Assembly (NCBI GenBank): GCA_025529335.1
Contig: JAMYHX010000276.1
Location: 1 to 55,977, forward strand
DNA: 55,977 nt
Direction: 5' to 3'
Origin: Rhizopus sp. PT2906
Taxonomy: Eukaryota; Mucoromycota; Mucoromycetes; Mucorales; Rhizopodaceae
The position numbers and the translations under genes were made by a program. A model generated the notes under the pieces. The model made no database searches and was not told the DNA's origin. It was given only the letters and a program-made list of their open reading frames with translations. Shown here piece by piece: positions 32,957 through 45,985 of the stretch (positions are counted from its first letter, which is position 1; every line of letters starts with the position of its first letter).

Positions 32957-35610
32957 ATGGCAACTTCACCTACAGCTGAATCACAGTCAAGACAGAGAGT
33001 GAGCAGAGCCTGGTATGTCTATTAATAGGTAATCATGTCAGTAACTAATTAAGTGACAAAAGTGACCTGTGTAGACGAAAGAAAGTAAAATGTGACGGTG
33101 CGACACCTGTTTGTGCAAATTGCAAAAGTTTTGGACTAGAATGTACATTTAAAGACATGACAAAAAAAGTAAATTTAAGCTACAATTAAAAGAGAGACAG
33201 TGAAAGAGAGAGAGAGAAAGCGATAAATCCAAAGTTTAATTGATAGATACTAAACCCTGTATATGAATTATTTTATAGCGAGGACCTCCAAAAGGATACA
33301 TTGAGGCTATAGAAAATCGATTATACAAATTAGAGAATTTTCTAGCAGAACTAGCAAAAAGTGGTGATATACAATCAAGCCATTTATTAATGGAATTAAA
33401 CTCTCCTTTGGAAACACCAACAGGAGAACAGATTCGGGCACGACCGGTGAGAAGGGTACCAAAGTCAGAGCGAAGTAAAGTGTTTTTCTGGCAGCAAGAC
33501 AAGGCAGGGAAGCGAAAAAGAGAAAGTTTATTGTCAGACAGTGATACAAAAGATTATCAACAACAGGAACAAGATTTATCGTCAAGAGAAGAGTCAATGG
33601 ATGAAGGAGTCGGTCAGTTGGCTATGGATGAGAATGGGCAAGTGAGGTATCTTGGCAAATCATCTGGGTACTATTTACTACAGAGCAGCCGAACGTATCA
33701 AAATGGCGCATTTCATTTTGCAAATTATGGAAAAAAGCGTAAAAGGATACCTCCGCTGCGGCCCGTTGATCCGCTAGAATTGCCACCCAAAGATCTATCA
33801 GAGCATCTTATCATCCTGTACTTTCGATATTTCTACCCATTCTTACCTTTATTCTTCAGACGCCAGCTGTTTTCTGCTGTAGAACCAGGAGTAACACCCC
33901 TTTTGCTGAATTCAATCTATGCAGTTGCTTCGAGGATATCACCGGATGTCAGAGTCCGATCAGACCCAGCTTCACCTGATACTGCTGGTGATATATTCTT
34001 TGAAAGAGCTGAGAGATTGCTGGATGAGTCTTATGATAAGCCAAGCATATCAACCGTCCAATCACTGCTGTTGCTCGCTAGCCATCAGCATGGTGCAATG
34101 AGATCTGCAAGAGCTTGGCTATACAGTGGCATGGTATGTTGTATTTGATTGTTAGTAAGGTATGTTAATGCTTGAAAATTAGGCTTTTAGAATGGCACAA
34201 GATTTAGGATTGCACCGAAATTGTGATCACTGGAACATACCTCCAGAAGAACGTGAGAGACGAAAGAGAGTGTTTTGGTGCTGCTACATTGTCGATAGAT
34301 TAGGGAGTGCAATGTATGGACGAGCAACGACATTTGAAGAAAAGGATTGTGATGTACCATTCCCATCAGTAGACGATCATAATCTGCTTTCTTCGGATGG
34401 TGAACCAGTTCGTTTATTAGACAATTTTATCAACTTGATCAAAATATGTGATATACTGGGGCATGTTCTCAAGTGTATCTATTATGTGCGTTCCTTGCAG
34501 AATACAGAAGCTAAACAAGCAGATTCAGTGCTTACTACATTAAACAAGAGACTACATCAGTGGTATGATCAGTTACCCAGCTCATTAAGAATCAAAAATG
34601 ACAAATCAGGAAAGTCACCAAGCGTCGCTGTGTGTCAATTACACTTGATTTACTATACAACTGTCATTCTATTACATAGACCATTTATACCTGGGCCTGA
34701 TCAAAGCGTATCAGTACCATCGCTTTTACCTTGTGCTTCTATTTGCGCTTCAGCTGCTGACTCTATTTTATCCATTACAACCTATATGCTAGAACACAAC
34801 CAGCTTAAATACGTTTGGAATTTTGCAGTCTACTACATATTTTCAGCTGGTATCATATATATTAAAGACGCCAACGACAGTAATTCTGACAAGCTAATGG
34901 AAGCAAGGATGAAGGTGAACAAGTGCATGCAGGCGCTAGATGAGATTGAATCAACATGGGTGACAGCAAGTAAACGATGTCAGATCATAGCAGAACTGAC
35001 CGGCCTTCAAGATCCTAACCTAGGAAATGATGATCGGGTGAACAGTATATCATCCTGGCAGCCTCATGAACTCTATAGTGGGCGAATAGGCTCAACAGCT
35101 GTAAAAAGTGAAGAATATGATGACCGTAAATCTCTGTATACGACAAACAATGCCGACTTTGTGAATCTTCCTAATCCATATCAGCCACAAAGAATAAATA
35201 GCACCACAATGGATCCGTTCGCAGCTCCTGGCATTATTCCAGTTGACAATAATATCAACAACAGTAAGCAATATGATACTAGCTCATACTGGGAATCTTC
35301 GCTTGATGACTGGGATCAGTTCCAATCATCACACCATGAGGCCGCTCTTGTAACCTCAGCACCGTCAGTATCACATTATCAAGAAAAGCAACATTTGATA
35401 CACACAGATCAAAACGTGGACGTATTGTCAGGAGTGCCGCTGCCCTGGGAGACAACACCATCGTCGGCAGCAAATAATAAAACAAGTGGCAGTTTTATAA
35501 ACTATCTGCAGCCAAATAATGAAAATGACAGAAGCAGCGCAGATGGCGGGCCATCTAACAACAGCAATAATAGCACATTAAAAGATTTAGCAAATGCGTA
35601 TTACTGGTAG
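32957..35610 (+). CDS. Zn2Cys6 transcription factor with fungal-specific regulatory domain, 4 exons
   Basis: Exons 32957-33012, 33063-33168, 33279-34133 and 34183-35610 give 814 residues. The second exon start was chosen so the zinc cluster has standard spacing (CDLCRRKKVKC then CANCKSFGLEC, Cys 19, 22, 29, 35, 38, 45). An acceptor nine bases earlier also keeps the frame but inserts three residues into the first CxxC. The cluster is followed by RGPPKGYIEAIENRL, a linker and heptad seen in XlnR-like regulators. A large helical middle domain follows, with RKRVFWCCYIVDRLGSAMYG and LLHRPFIPG, typical of the fungal transcription-factor regulatory domain. The C-terminus is rich in Asn, Ser, Asp and Gln. 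It likely acts in the nucleus on metabolic genes; ligand and targets are unknown. Confidence 0.92.
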
Positions 35611-36393
35611 TTGAAAGATAGCCTGGTTTTTCTTCTCTTTTTCCTTGCTGAGCTAGATACACAAAAAGAGGAACTAATACTACTACTACTACTACTAAAT
35701 TGATATATTTATAAAAAAAATTGTCCTATTGTAAATAGAATATATAAATGAGGACTTTAGCCTTTTCTTTGGAAAGGTTGTCAAGCTTTTTGATTCTTGA
35801 CTGCTGCTGATTGCATAAAAGATATCTCTTGGTTCATGTTTATTCAAAAATAAATAACTACTAAAAATTGCATGTCAGAAGGAGCCTTCAAGGGGAAATA
35901 TTTATCTACTTATATAGAACTGATTCAGATTAATCTTGCTGTTTTATCTATATAAAATAAAAAATTGCCTCATTAAAAAACATTCAAGCTAATCAATCTG
36001 GCCATCATGGCTCTATTAGCCGTACAACAGAAGTCATACTAAGTTACAATCTCAGTTTGTTAGCCAAAGCAATCTCTAGTTGGGAATTTCCAGATTGTAA
36101 AAGGATCTTGTAATTAAAGATCAGCTAATTGCATAGACTGACATTAATATATGGCATGTCACTAATGAGAACTATCTATATGAGGTTATATAGCGACCAT
36201 TACCTCAAACTACTTCATAATGATGTATATGAAGAAATCATTAGATTGTTGTCTCCTTGGATTATCAGAGACAAAGAAAAGTGCGCCAAGTGGATATATT
36301 TTTATTATGATTAAAGAACAAAGCCAAAGTATGGGAGTAACAAAATGAAGTTTTTATTAAAGTAATCAATAGTTTGATTTCTAGAAAAAGAGA

Positions 36394-36482
36394 GAGCTTT
36401 GAATAAGTAGAGATTTTTGTCTTGATAGCCAAGTTAAGAGAGCTAGTAGAGACTTTTTTGTTTTGATAGCCAAGCAGAGAGA
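36394..36482. repeat. Imperfect tandem duplication of about 42 bases
   Basis: Two adjacent units share the order TAGAGATTTTTGTCTTGATAG / TAGAGACTTTTTTGTTTTGATAG, CCAAG and AGAGAG, with a few substitutions and a small length change. It lies outside any gene that I could call. Confidence 0.55.
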
Positions 36483-36959
36483 TTTCTTCTTTTTTTCTTT
36501 CCATAAGTCCAGAAGGCCACTTTATCACTAGCTTTCAAACCCAAGATGACTAGAACCATAGACTGCATGCCAAAAGACTACAAGGTGTAAACCCTCCATG
36601 AAAAAAAAGTACTCAAGTCTCAAATCTCAAAAAGTCAATCTCAAAACCATACCACGATAAATTCAACGAAAGAGGTGCTTCAATGTACAAAGAGTGCACT
36701 TCTAAGTACCTAGGACAAAGCGTTTCGAAAGGGACGATGACCGTGGAGACATCGGAATATTGAACCTTTGGAGCATCGCAACCGCCGAGCTCAGCAGTAG
36801 GAGGGAGGAAGGGTTTACGGGCCGTTCATCAGCTGTAGAGGCAGAGCCATAACAATAGGAGCATCTCGGGGTGATCCAGCGTAGAGAAGCAGCGACCTGT
36901 AGCAGAGCTTGATAGAATTTGGCAGATAGTGGCAAAGTAGATTGGATACGTTGTTACTC

Positions 36960-37165
36960 CAGAGCAGCATTCATTAGCAGCAGGCATTGATAGACATGAG
37001 CAAAATTCTTTAGGGGCTTTTCGATGTTGATAAGCATGAGACAGGCATTCACTAGCACTTTCAGGCACTGATGACCATTGTAGGCATTGATAAGCATTTG
37101 ATAAGCATTTGAGTATTTGTTTGATTGTTTGATTGTTTGAGTGTATTGATAAGCAGTAGCAAGTA
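36960..37165. repeat. Degenerate repeat array of GATAAGCAT/GGCATT units
   Basis: The words GGCATTGATA, GATAAGCATG, GGCATTCACTAG and GATAAGCATTTGA recur irregularly over about 200 bases, followed by three GATTGTTT units. Read on the minus strand they give repeats such as CLSNAYQ and CLSHAYQ within an open frame, but no start or family resemblance supports a protein. Confidence 0.45.
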
Positions 37166-38756
37166 TTTTTTTTTTTTTTTTTGAGCATTAGCGAGTAGCA
37201 GAGGTTTCTTTAAGGAGAGGCCATTATAATAGAGTAAGATGCATTAGGAGCAATGAAATAGAGTCAGCAAAAGAGTATTTTCTAAAGGATGACATTAGTT
37301 ACATGCAATTTGATATCACCCAAACGCTGTTATACCTTTTCAACATAGAGAATAATAGAATAATAAAAGTATAGGAGAATTTTAAAAAAGATAAAGAATA
37401 AAGAAAAAAAAAAAGAGAAAAAAGACAAGAATGATGGTCTCTTTTATAGTTTTTTGTTTATATGAATCATGTTATTTAGGCTGAAAATAAATGACTCATT
37501 CCTCCCTTCTCCAATAATGTATGAATATATAAATAACTCGTTCTCTATCTTATCCATATTAGAACATATCCGAGCATCCGAACGCCTCCTCCCTTTTTTT
37601 TGCATATTTTTTTCACAGCCTCTTCCTTTTCTGATGCCGCTTGTTTACATAAAGTTGACCTCACATACATACATACATACATACGCACGCACGTATAATT
37701 TTTTTTATTATGATTGCTTCAACTTTCTCATTTCCAATATGCATTTTTCTATTTTTCTGGTCGTTTTCTTTAAGAATAAATAAAAAATGTAAGATGAGAA
37801 TTAAATGTACAAAGAAAAAGGTTGAGAGGGGGACGGCAGCTGATAGTAAACAAAAAAATAAGGCTTTCTCAAAGAGCACTAGGCTGCCAATTCTGTGGAA
37901 CACACGCAATTGATTCCATTACAGTTGTTATTTGTTAATCAAAAGAAGTCAATCATGATTGATCTATTTGGTTAGCCACTATGACTTTTTGTTAAAAATA
38001 GCCAAAATTAAATCACCTTAGCCTTCATGTATCAGAACCTATTTATCAAGCATGAACATAACTGGCTTAGGAAAACACAAGAGTGTGTAATGTTTTTATT
38101 TTTATTTTAGTGCACATGAAAAAAAGGTAAAAGGTAAAATGTTTATCCTCTATTCTCTGTTGCTATATCCTTATCCTTTTCCCTTCTGCTTGTGAAATGT
38201 AGACTATTATTAGCGACGATTGTGATTGTGATGGATTTAATAACTATACGTTCATTTTTATAGTAAAGCAATGGATCTTCCAAGTCTGCATAAACTATTT
38301 CAAATGGCGCTCGAAACAGGATGGATTGCTAAGGTACGCGACATACTTTATATAGTTCCTTATTGTCATGAATGAGAGGTATTATCAAATATGTAATTGA
38401 TTGAGTGATGAGAGAGGGGTTTTTATAACCATGAAAAAGAATATGAATACGTGAATGTCAAAAAGATAAAAAAAAATAAGCCTTATATGGAGATAAACTA
38501 GTAGAAGAATAATTCAATAAGCCTTAGAGGGGAACCAATGTGATGGCAGGGCAGTTTATCATTGTAGTAACGAATGTTGTTATTTTGTTGATTAACTGTA
38601 GTCTTTATACTGTTGGCTTCCATAGTTAATATTGCATGCATTTGATAGTCATATTATTCATGATCAAGTTAATACTGGTTCATTTCAGTAAAGAACAGAC
38701 GTTATATATGAAAGCTCAATGTCGCTTGATATATTTTTTAGTCGCGAAATAAGCAA

Positions 38757-39086
38757 ATGAAATTGATTGCATTTGGTTGTGAACCATCCTATGAGTGCTC
38801 ATGGTCATTCATACTAGAAGTCAATGTATTCGATGGCGTTTTGGTTGGTTCCCTTGATGTAAACGTCGGCAATAGGCAATCGTCATCTTACACGCGCAAT
38901 CGCTTGAATCTTCCTCTCTCTATTGATGATACCTTTTCCTTTTACCTGAGTAATCTCTCACAGCCCACCCAAACCACCAGTGGCTGTTACCAGATGAGAG
39001 CAATAATGGATAAGTCATGTCAAATATATTATAATTTCTTTAATGGTTTAACCGCTGCACGTCGAGCCACCTCTTCAAGACATTGA
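38757..39086 (+). other. Orphan ORF of 109 codons
   Basis: The frame starts with ATG 38757 just after a T-run and acceptor-like TTTTTTAG at 38734-38741, and could be joined in phase to the short frame ending with GTACGC at 38334. Composition (CEPSYECSWSFILEVNVFDG) looks more protein-like than neighbouring AT-driven frames. I do not recognise a family, and the supposed intron would be about 400 bases, long for this window. It could be a gene fragment. Confidence 0.3.
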
Positions 39087-39203
39087 TTAGTATCCTTTTC
39101 TCCTTGTTCCGGTAAAGGGTTTGCTCAGTTTCTCATGACTATTTGAACAGGTGGACTCCACGCCCATAGGTTTTAATTTATTTTGCTCAATTATTAGTCT
39201 TCT

Positions 39204-40843
39204 TTAAACATATTCAGTAATTGTCAGCCTAGTCAACTTTATAGCCCATCGAATCTTTTCTATAAGATTTAAATCAGCTGTGGGGAATTTCGCCAGAAGC
39301 TCTTCAATCAGAGTTTCCCATTTGTCTAGTGAAGTGTGCTGTTGTTCAATAAGCAAGATGAGTTGCTCTTCTGATAGAGCCGTATTCTTTTCTCCTGATC
39401 GCTTCTTATGGCAGATTGATGCAGTCGAGAACACACACATACAGTATTTTGATACAATAAGAACATGTTTATAAAGCGCATCAATCGAGTCGCAGGTGAT
39501 GGGTTGTGTCTTTAGGACATAGAATAAGACTTTTTCTAGACGCAGTGGTACATGCTTCTTGTTGCGGAATTTTTTATGAGCATTATCTACAAGTGAAATA
39601 TCCGTATCTGATAGAGCCTTGTCTAGTAGTGCAATGAGAAATGACGGGTATTTAATCGACTGCATAAACTGTAGTGATGTATCAGGGTCCATCTTTTGAA
39701 ACCTTGAATACATCTGAGATACAAGGCTGTCAAAACTTGATATCCTTTCAAAACAGGATATAGTTATCAACTATAGACAAAAGAGCCGTTAGTGGATTAC
39801 TATAAAGACATGTAGGTTTTTACCATATTCAATAAGCTTCCAACCAACTGTGTCAAGTTGTCGTTCTTGTTTGGATAATTCTTTAGTAAAATATCAAGGT
39901 ATTTGTCAAACTTGGTGCACGATAACATGGAATCTGTCGACAGGGTTCCAAACATGATTGACTTTCCTACTTTTTTCTCGTCGTTTAGCTTTTCTTTCAA
40001 ATCTGCCTGCAGAACATTAATTAAAAAGTCGAGCACAAGTGTACGACATCTATCATTCAATGTTAAACTCGAATGGTTCAGTAGTTTATCCGTATAGTCC
40101 CAGAAATCAAAATAATGGGACAGCTCCTTGGTATTCAACAGTTCGTAATGGCTGCTTTCATCCTCCTCTTCAATGCTCTGCTGAGAACACGATATATTAA
40201 AATACATGAATTCGTTCCATACTGGTTTATATATATTTGGTCCAAATAGGGTCAAAATGTCCATGAGTAACATATGCGCTTGTTTACAATGTATCCAGTG
40301 TGTTACTTGTGTTTCTTTGCTTCTAAAGCTGTCTTTAGATTGTAACATGAGGTTGATCAAGGTCAATAGTAAAGCACTTTTGTATTCACTCTTTGTTAAT
40401 ACTTTGTCGATTACATTATGCTCTTACCTGGGCGGTCTTTTACCAGTGCTAAACATGCTTTCGATTAATTGCATACCAACGTCAACTATGTGTGCATAAG
40501 TATCACAGTCCTCTTTTTTCTTTTTAAAACGTCTTTACTGTGGTTTACTTCAAAATAATCAACAATCATCATTTGCATTCTTCTTGGAATGTACTCCACT
40601 TTATCAATTCTCTTTTCTACTCGTATCTCTAATGTGACATCATGCTGATAATTGAATAATTCAAGTAAAATGGGATTAGCAGCTAGCAATTGTTTAGCTG
40701 GTATCTCTTCTATTAATTCATTTCTTGAATTGTAATTCAAGTAAATAACACCATCTGCCTTTTTTTTTTGTCTTGATTAGTTTAAATCAAAAAGGTTTTG
40801 TTTATATCGCATTTACTTCTTCTTTGTATCCTATTATTGTCAT
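39204..40843 (-). CDS. Unrecognised helical protein of 483 residues, 5 exons
   Basis: Exons 40843-40817, 40758-40549, 40510-40428, 40388-39824 and 39770-39204 join in phase. The start ATG is in a 27-base first exon, because the longer second-exon frame has no ATG of its own and a CTAAT branch plus AG acceptor lies just upstream. The protein is mainly helical with many Leu, Lys and Asp and no signal peptide, membrane segment or known catalytic motif. Repeated helix pairs in the second half suggest an alpha-solenoid. I cannot name a family. The intron between exons 2 and 3 is only 38 bases and should be checked. Confidence 0.65.
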
Positions 40844-42262
40844 GTCAAAAAGAAGCAATGAAAAGAAAGAAAAAAAAATTAAAGTCGCGTTGTGTGCGTG
40901 CGCGCGCGTATGCGGTGAATAAAGAAAACAATCAGTTTAAATCAAAAAGCTCAACCATACACTTATTAAAGTAGATAACTATAGCAAGGCCACTCCTAAT
41001 ACATCATAATGCTATAGAAAAAGAATCATCCATGAGCATCCCATTGTATGTTACATATACAAGATCAAAGTAAAAGCTTATCTATATAAATGCTGTTTAA
41101 ACACAGACATACACAAGGGGAAAGGAGAGAGGAGAAGTAGTCTTTGATAGCAAAGGCTATACAAGTATCATATGGTTGAACAAAACGATTACAAAAGAGT
41201 TTATTGTACTAGTATTAGTGTAAAGTTAATGCGTCTTTCTTTTTTAAGGTGGCTGCATTGACGATCCTGACTTGTAACCTTTGCTAATGAATACAATAAG
41301 CCTTCCAAATTTGTAGTAAATCCGATTTTTGGCAAATATCCATTCTAGGATATGCTTACGAGTGTGGCTGTGGCTCCATCTGCTGAGCATACGCCAGTTG
41401 CCACTGTTGCCTTTTCACATAAAGACTGCACAATTATTTTACAATGTAAAAAAAAAATGAAAGTATCTAATCTATGGCACTTCTTGTTCTTTTTTATATT
41501 TTTGTAAAATGCATTAGAGAATAGTTATTGATAAACAGCTTTCATCTTGAAAGAAGTAAAATAAAGGGGGGAATATCTCCGTGACATTTTTCATGCCTGT
41601 ATGTTAGCTATTACGCTTACACAGTAATGCATATATTTGCAAAATATAAGGGGAGCAAATTTTACTAAAAAAAGTACTTGAAGTTATGTGTATCATAACA
41701 CTACTGTTATCATCTTCTCTTGAGGCAATCTCTATCAGTGGCCTGTAAGGATATTCAGGGTCCATACATGGGTAAAACGTGAGAAGAGTAAGGAGGCTCT
41801 CTACAATTTTTTTTTTTTTTTTTTTTTACTTGTTCTGTTTATGAACTATGTTTATTATTTCAGTGTCACTTTGTCCAAGTAACATGTAAATCCTGTTGTC
41901 ATGCAGGCCTTTTTTTTGTCCAACCCAAATTGAAAGCCTTGGCAAAAAAAAAAAGAAACTTTTGTTCATCTTTAAACTTTGCCATCCCCTAATGTACACT
42001 AAACCATGTGTTATTCTAAAGGAGAATGAAGAGGGAGGTATAGCAATAAATGATAGAAAAAGACTGGAGTAAAGGGGGGAGAAAGAGGCAGAACAGGTAA
42101 CGAAAAAAAAAAAAAAAAGTTTTTTTATTGTAACGCCAATTTGACCATTTAACAACTATTGGGTTCCTTTTTTGTATTACTTTATTCTATTTATTACCTT
42201 TTTCATTAATTTCTCTCTTTTCTTATTCTTTTTACATAGATACAAGTTTATTATTTATCACC
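40844..42262. other. Intergenic stretch between divergent genes, nothing identifiable
   Basis: It separates the helical-protein gene (-) and the RhoGAP gene (+). A GT/GC dinucleotide run occurs at 40887-40909, with T-runs at about 41807-41827 and A-runs near 41944 and 42103. No frame with coding character was found. The last 100 bases before 42263 are T/C-rich, like other promoters here. Confidence 0.45.
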
Positions 42263-45153
42263 ATGGCACCTTCTTTATGCGCAGGTTGCGAGACAGTGAT
42301 CGACGAAGGATCGGTGATTGCCTTTGGAAATTCACTGTTTCACCTTAAATGGTAACCATGACTATATCTTGACTATTGTCGTAGGTTGTTTACCTTTTTT
42401 GAGTAGTTTTATCTGTGCAAAATGCTCCGAAACAATCGATTGTGAATCAAATTTATTATTATTATCGAATGGAAAACCTGTATGTGAAAATTGTTCTTAT
42501 AGCTGCAATGTGTGTAAGCAAGCGATAAAGGATGAGGCCATCATGACGGGTAAAAAATTAGGAAATTTACCTAAATTCAGTTGTAACTTATACCCTTTAT
42601 CAGGCAATGAAGCTTATCACTCAGAGTGCTTTCGGTGTGTATCATGCAAGGAAAAGATTGAGGATTTAGTATTTACTCAAACTAGCAAGGTAGAACATAT
42701 AATTAATTTAAACATATGATTTCGTGACACCTTCTAGGGTATTCACTGTGCACCATGCCATGAGAAAAGAAAGCTTGAAAAGCAAAAGAGAAGGGAAAAG
42801 AAGAGACAGGATCAGATGGGGCAACAAAAAATGCATGTAATTATGAGCAGACCAGAATATGACAATAGCAAAAATAATTGATGTAGTCTTGTTGTAGGCA
42901 AAGCGTCCTCCTCCCCTTACACCATCACGTTCACGAAGCAATTCAGCAGATATGCCAATGAAATTGCGTTTAAATCAGCCTACACCTTCTCGCTCCGACA
43001 TTGTTACTAAATCTTCACCCAATTCACCTCTTTCTTCTGTCGGTAGCACTTCATCCAACACCATGAAATGGGACGCATCGGAGATGCTCTCCTTTTCCTT
43101 TTTCGAGAATGAATCTGCCGAACTGTTGAACCTGACCAAGAAGCTAGGCGCTAATATTACGTTGGATTTTTCACAAGATACACCCACGACCAACAACATC
43201 ACACGAGCATCTCAATATCTGGAATCTTCGCTCGTGGATATCCCAGAGGCACCACTTCAAAAGATGCATGAAGACATCGAGGCTTCCTATGCCAAGAAAC
43301 TAGCTGATCTACAGCAAAACTATCAAAAGATCAAAGATGCCAGTCGAAAGGCCCTGGACGAACTGACAAGGGCAAAAGAAGAATTCACAAAGGAGGTGGC
43401 TCTTCGTCAACAACATGAATACACAATCTCTCAGCTCAGACACCAATTGACTATCTTTGCTCAATCAAAAAAATCGACTCGCTCTGAATTAGCCGTGATC
43501 ACAAAAGAAGAGGTCGAAAGAGTAGCCAAGCTGCGTGCTGACTTGGACAAGACATGCGACGAACTGAAATCGTATCGAGACGTCCTATTAGCCGAGATCA
43601 ATTCATTGGTAGCAAAGGCAGCGGCGGTTGGTTCAGAGTAAAGAAATGAAAGAAGAAAGCTGAAAACTAAACTTGCTAACACTATTTTAGTCTAAATGTC
43701 GAGAAGTCAATAGTATCAACCGAAGTCGAATCACTCCAGCAAGAGAGAAACCATTTACGACAAGATATAAAATCACTAGAGTCTGTGAGAGACGACGTGC
43801 TACATGAAATGATTATGCTCAACACCAAAAATGCACAGCTGACAGAAATCAATAATGATTTATCCCGAAGAATGTCTGAACGAGAAAAGGAAGCAGCGGC
43901 GGTGATGGCAGGAACATCATTCATCCATTTTTCTCCTTCACCCAGTCTTTCGTCCGAAACGAGCTCAATTACCCCCATGCAACGAAAATCATCAGAGAAC
44001 AGTATATTTAACAATCGAAAACTGACGACAAGCCCAGAACCCAAACCAGGGTTCAAGTTGAAGAAGACCATGTTTTCGAAACTAAGTGGGAAGAATAAAG
44101 ATCCTGCCGTCGCAATCTATGGCCAAAACCATTTTTCGAGTAGTACCTTCAGCTTGCATCCGTATGACAAGCGAGACGTTAAGCCATCAAAGCAGTCTCA
44201 GGAGAACATCGTACAGCATGGGTCGCACAGCTTCCAACCCACTTCCTTCTTGAGACCAACCAAATGTGATGGATGCGGAGAAACACTCTGGGGCCTGTCT
44301 GAACTCAGATGTGCTGGATGTCTGTGCGCAACTCATGCTCGTTGCTTGCCTCATGTACCTGCTATGTGCTACTCGACAAGCTCCCTTGAATTAAACTCTA
44401 CAGATCTTGAACTGAACAATAACTGTAGCAACAGTCGGACGTCGTCAGGTAGTTCTCTCTTTGGCAACGACTTATGCACCAGAGCACAACAAGAGGAGAA
44501 ACCCGTACCATCTATTATCGTACAGTGTATACAAGCAGTTGAAAAGCGAGGTATGGATTATGAAGGCATCTATCGAAAATCAGGCGGTGCGACTCAGATG
44601 CGACTCATTCAACAATCTTTTGAATCGGGTGGAGATCCGATTGATTTGGAAGATAGTGAACTTATTAATGATATTTGCTCGGTGACAAGTATTCTGAAGC
44701 AGTATTTCAGAGAGCTGCCTAATCCTCTATTAACTTATCAACTGTATTCAAAGTTTATTGACGCCGTCTGTAAGTTGTATTTATGCTATTTACGAATTTA
44801 ACTCATGTATGTTTTATAGCTGTCACTGACTTACAAGAAAAACTGGATAAATTTTATGAACTGTTATCACAATTACCCAAGGTTAATTATGACACATTGG
44901 AATTATTGATGAAGCATCTGTACCGGTAAGCACGATATATGAATAGAGTGTCCATGTTTCTTATCATATATATATATATAGTGTTCAAGAGCATCATGAT
45001 GAAAACTTGATGACGATCAAGAATTTGGCAATGGTCTTTGGACCTACACTGATGCGAGATACAGATGCAAGTAGAGAACTTACAGACATGAGCTATAAGA
45101 ACGCAGTGATTGAATTTTTGATTACTCACGTACACAAACTCTTTAATGCCTAA
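42263..45153 (+). CDS. LIM-LIM-C1-RhoGAP protein, 8 exons
   Basis: Exons 42263-42351, 42407-42549, 42604-42689, 42738-42836, 42898-43637, 43691-44769, 44820-44925 and 44982-45153 give 837 residues. Two LIM zinc domains open the protein (CAGC...HLKCFICAKC; CNVC...HSECFRCVSC). A linker, a coiled coil of about 180 residues (roughly 230-430) and a Ser-rich stretch follow. A C1 domain lies at about 566-615 (HSFQPTSFLRPTKCDGCGE), then the RhoGAP domain from about 646 to the end. The arginine finger lies in YEGIYRKSGG, and later conserved helices read KNLAMVFGPTLMR. It should speed GTP hydrolysis on a Rho/Cdc42-class GTPase at the cell cortex. The layout recalls fungal Rga1/Rga2 and Lrg1 regulators of polarity and wall growth, but the C1 domain makes an exact orthologue unclear. 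Confidence 0.92.
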
Positions 45154-45271
45154 TTATTTTTATTATAAACCTTGTAATAATATATACCTTTTGTTATTCC
45201 CTCTTTCTCTCTTTTTTTATCTCATAAAAAAATAGAGATAATAATAATAAAATATCTTCTTGTAATAATCA

Positions 45272-45935
45272 TCATTTTGTCGTTTTAATGACAGGTGCAG
45301 ATGTAGTAACTGTCGTACCATGGGCCATCATTTTCCTTCTACGCTTTATTAGGTAATTCTCTAGCAATAAAGCATTCTTGGTGTTGCATTTGTACATGAT
45401 GTCAAGTATATCACCAGCCAAAGGCACTAAACCAATCTAGACATAAAAAGTTAAAAAAAAAGACATCATATAAAAGGGCTATCAACGTTACAACAAAATC
45501 AAATGCGATGTTAAACATCATTTTGGATACTAGTTCATTGGGTATATCAAGTTGCATAGCCATATGCACAACTTGGAGGGCTAATAGCACGCCAATGAAG
45601 TCACCAATGACTGGAATAAACCCTAAGTCAAAAATAAGTAATGAAATACTAAAATAATGGATTGATAGTTTACCAACAATGCCATCAAATCCAACTTGAA
45701 AGCAGCAGCAGGATACGCCTCTATCGAGAAAATGGGCTCTTGATTTCACTCTTTTTAATACTCTTTGCTCTTCTAGAGATAGAATTGATTCTGGTTTTGG
45801 TTGTTTATTCCACCACCAATTCTTTTTCTTGCTCTGTTGTTGCTCCTGTTGTAACTGTTGTTGTTGCTGTTGTTGCCTTTGTGAATCACTCATGAGTGAT
45901 TTCAAAGCATACTTTGCCATTGCTTCCTTATTCAT
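45272..45935 (-). CDS. DUF4112 membrane protein, 3 exons
   Basis: Exons 45935-45674, 45622-45492 and 45436-45272 give 185 residues. A Gln-run near residues 20-33 and a basic WWW stretch lead into the DUF4112 core: GFDGIVGFIPVIGDFIGVLL, then VPLAGDILDIMYKCNTKNA, with two glycine-rich P-[VL]-[IA]-GD turns between hydrophobic helices. The C-terminus is Lys/Arg- and Thr-rich. The family is widespread in fungi and bacteria but has no firm function; membrane location is inferred from hydrophobicity. Its 3' end is 118 bases past the RhoGAP stop (convergent). Confidence 0.85.
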
Positions 45936-45985
45936 ATTTGTGCAAACAAAAGAAAGAAAGAGAGATACTCGGAGCTACAATAATT

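Larger units (their letters stand above)
35611..38756. other. Gene-poor stretch with simple and diverged repeats
   Basis: It contains a TAC repeat at about 35677-35697, an A/G-rich duplicated block at 36394-36482 and a run of GATAAGCAT-type units at 36960-37170. A T-tract follows at about 37167-37182 and a CATA repeat at 37664-37685. A short ATG frame at 38271-38333 (MDLPSLHKLFQMALETGWIA) ends at a donor-like GTACGC and may be a lone exon. No complete gene could be built. Confidence 0.45.

Noticed and set aside
33054..33062. Earlier acceptor for exon 2 of the second Zn2Cys6 gene as the main model
   Set aside because: It would insert three residues into the first CxxC of the zinc cluster; the acceptor nine bases later restores the standard spacing.
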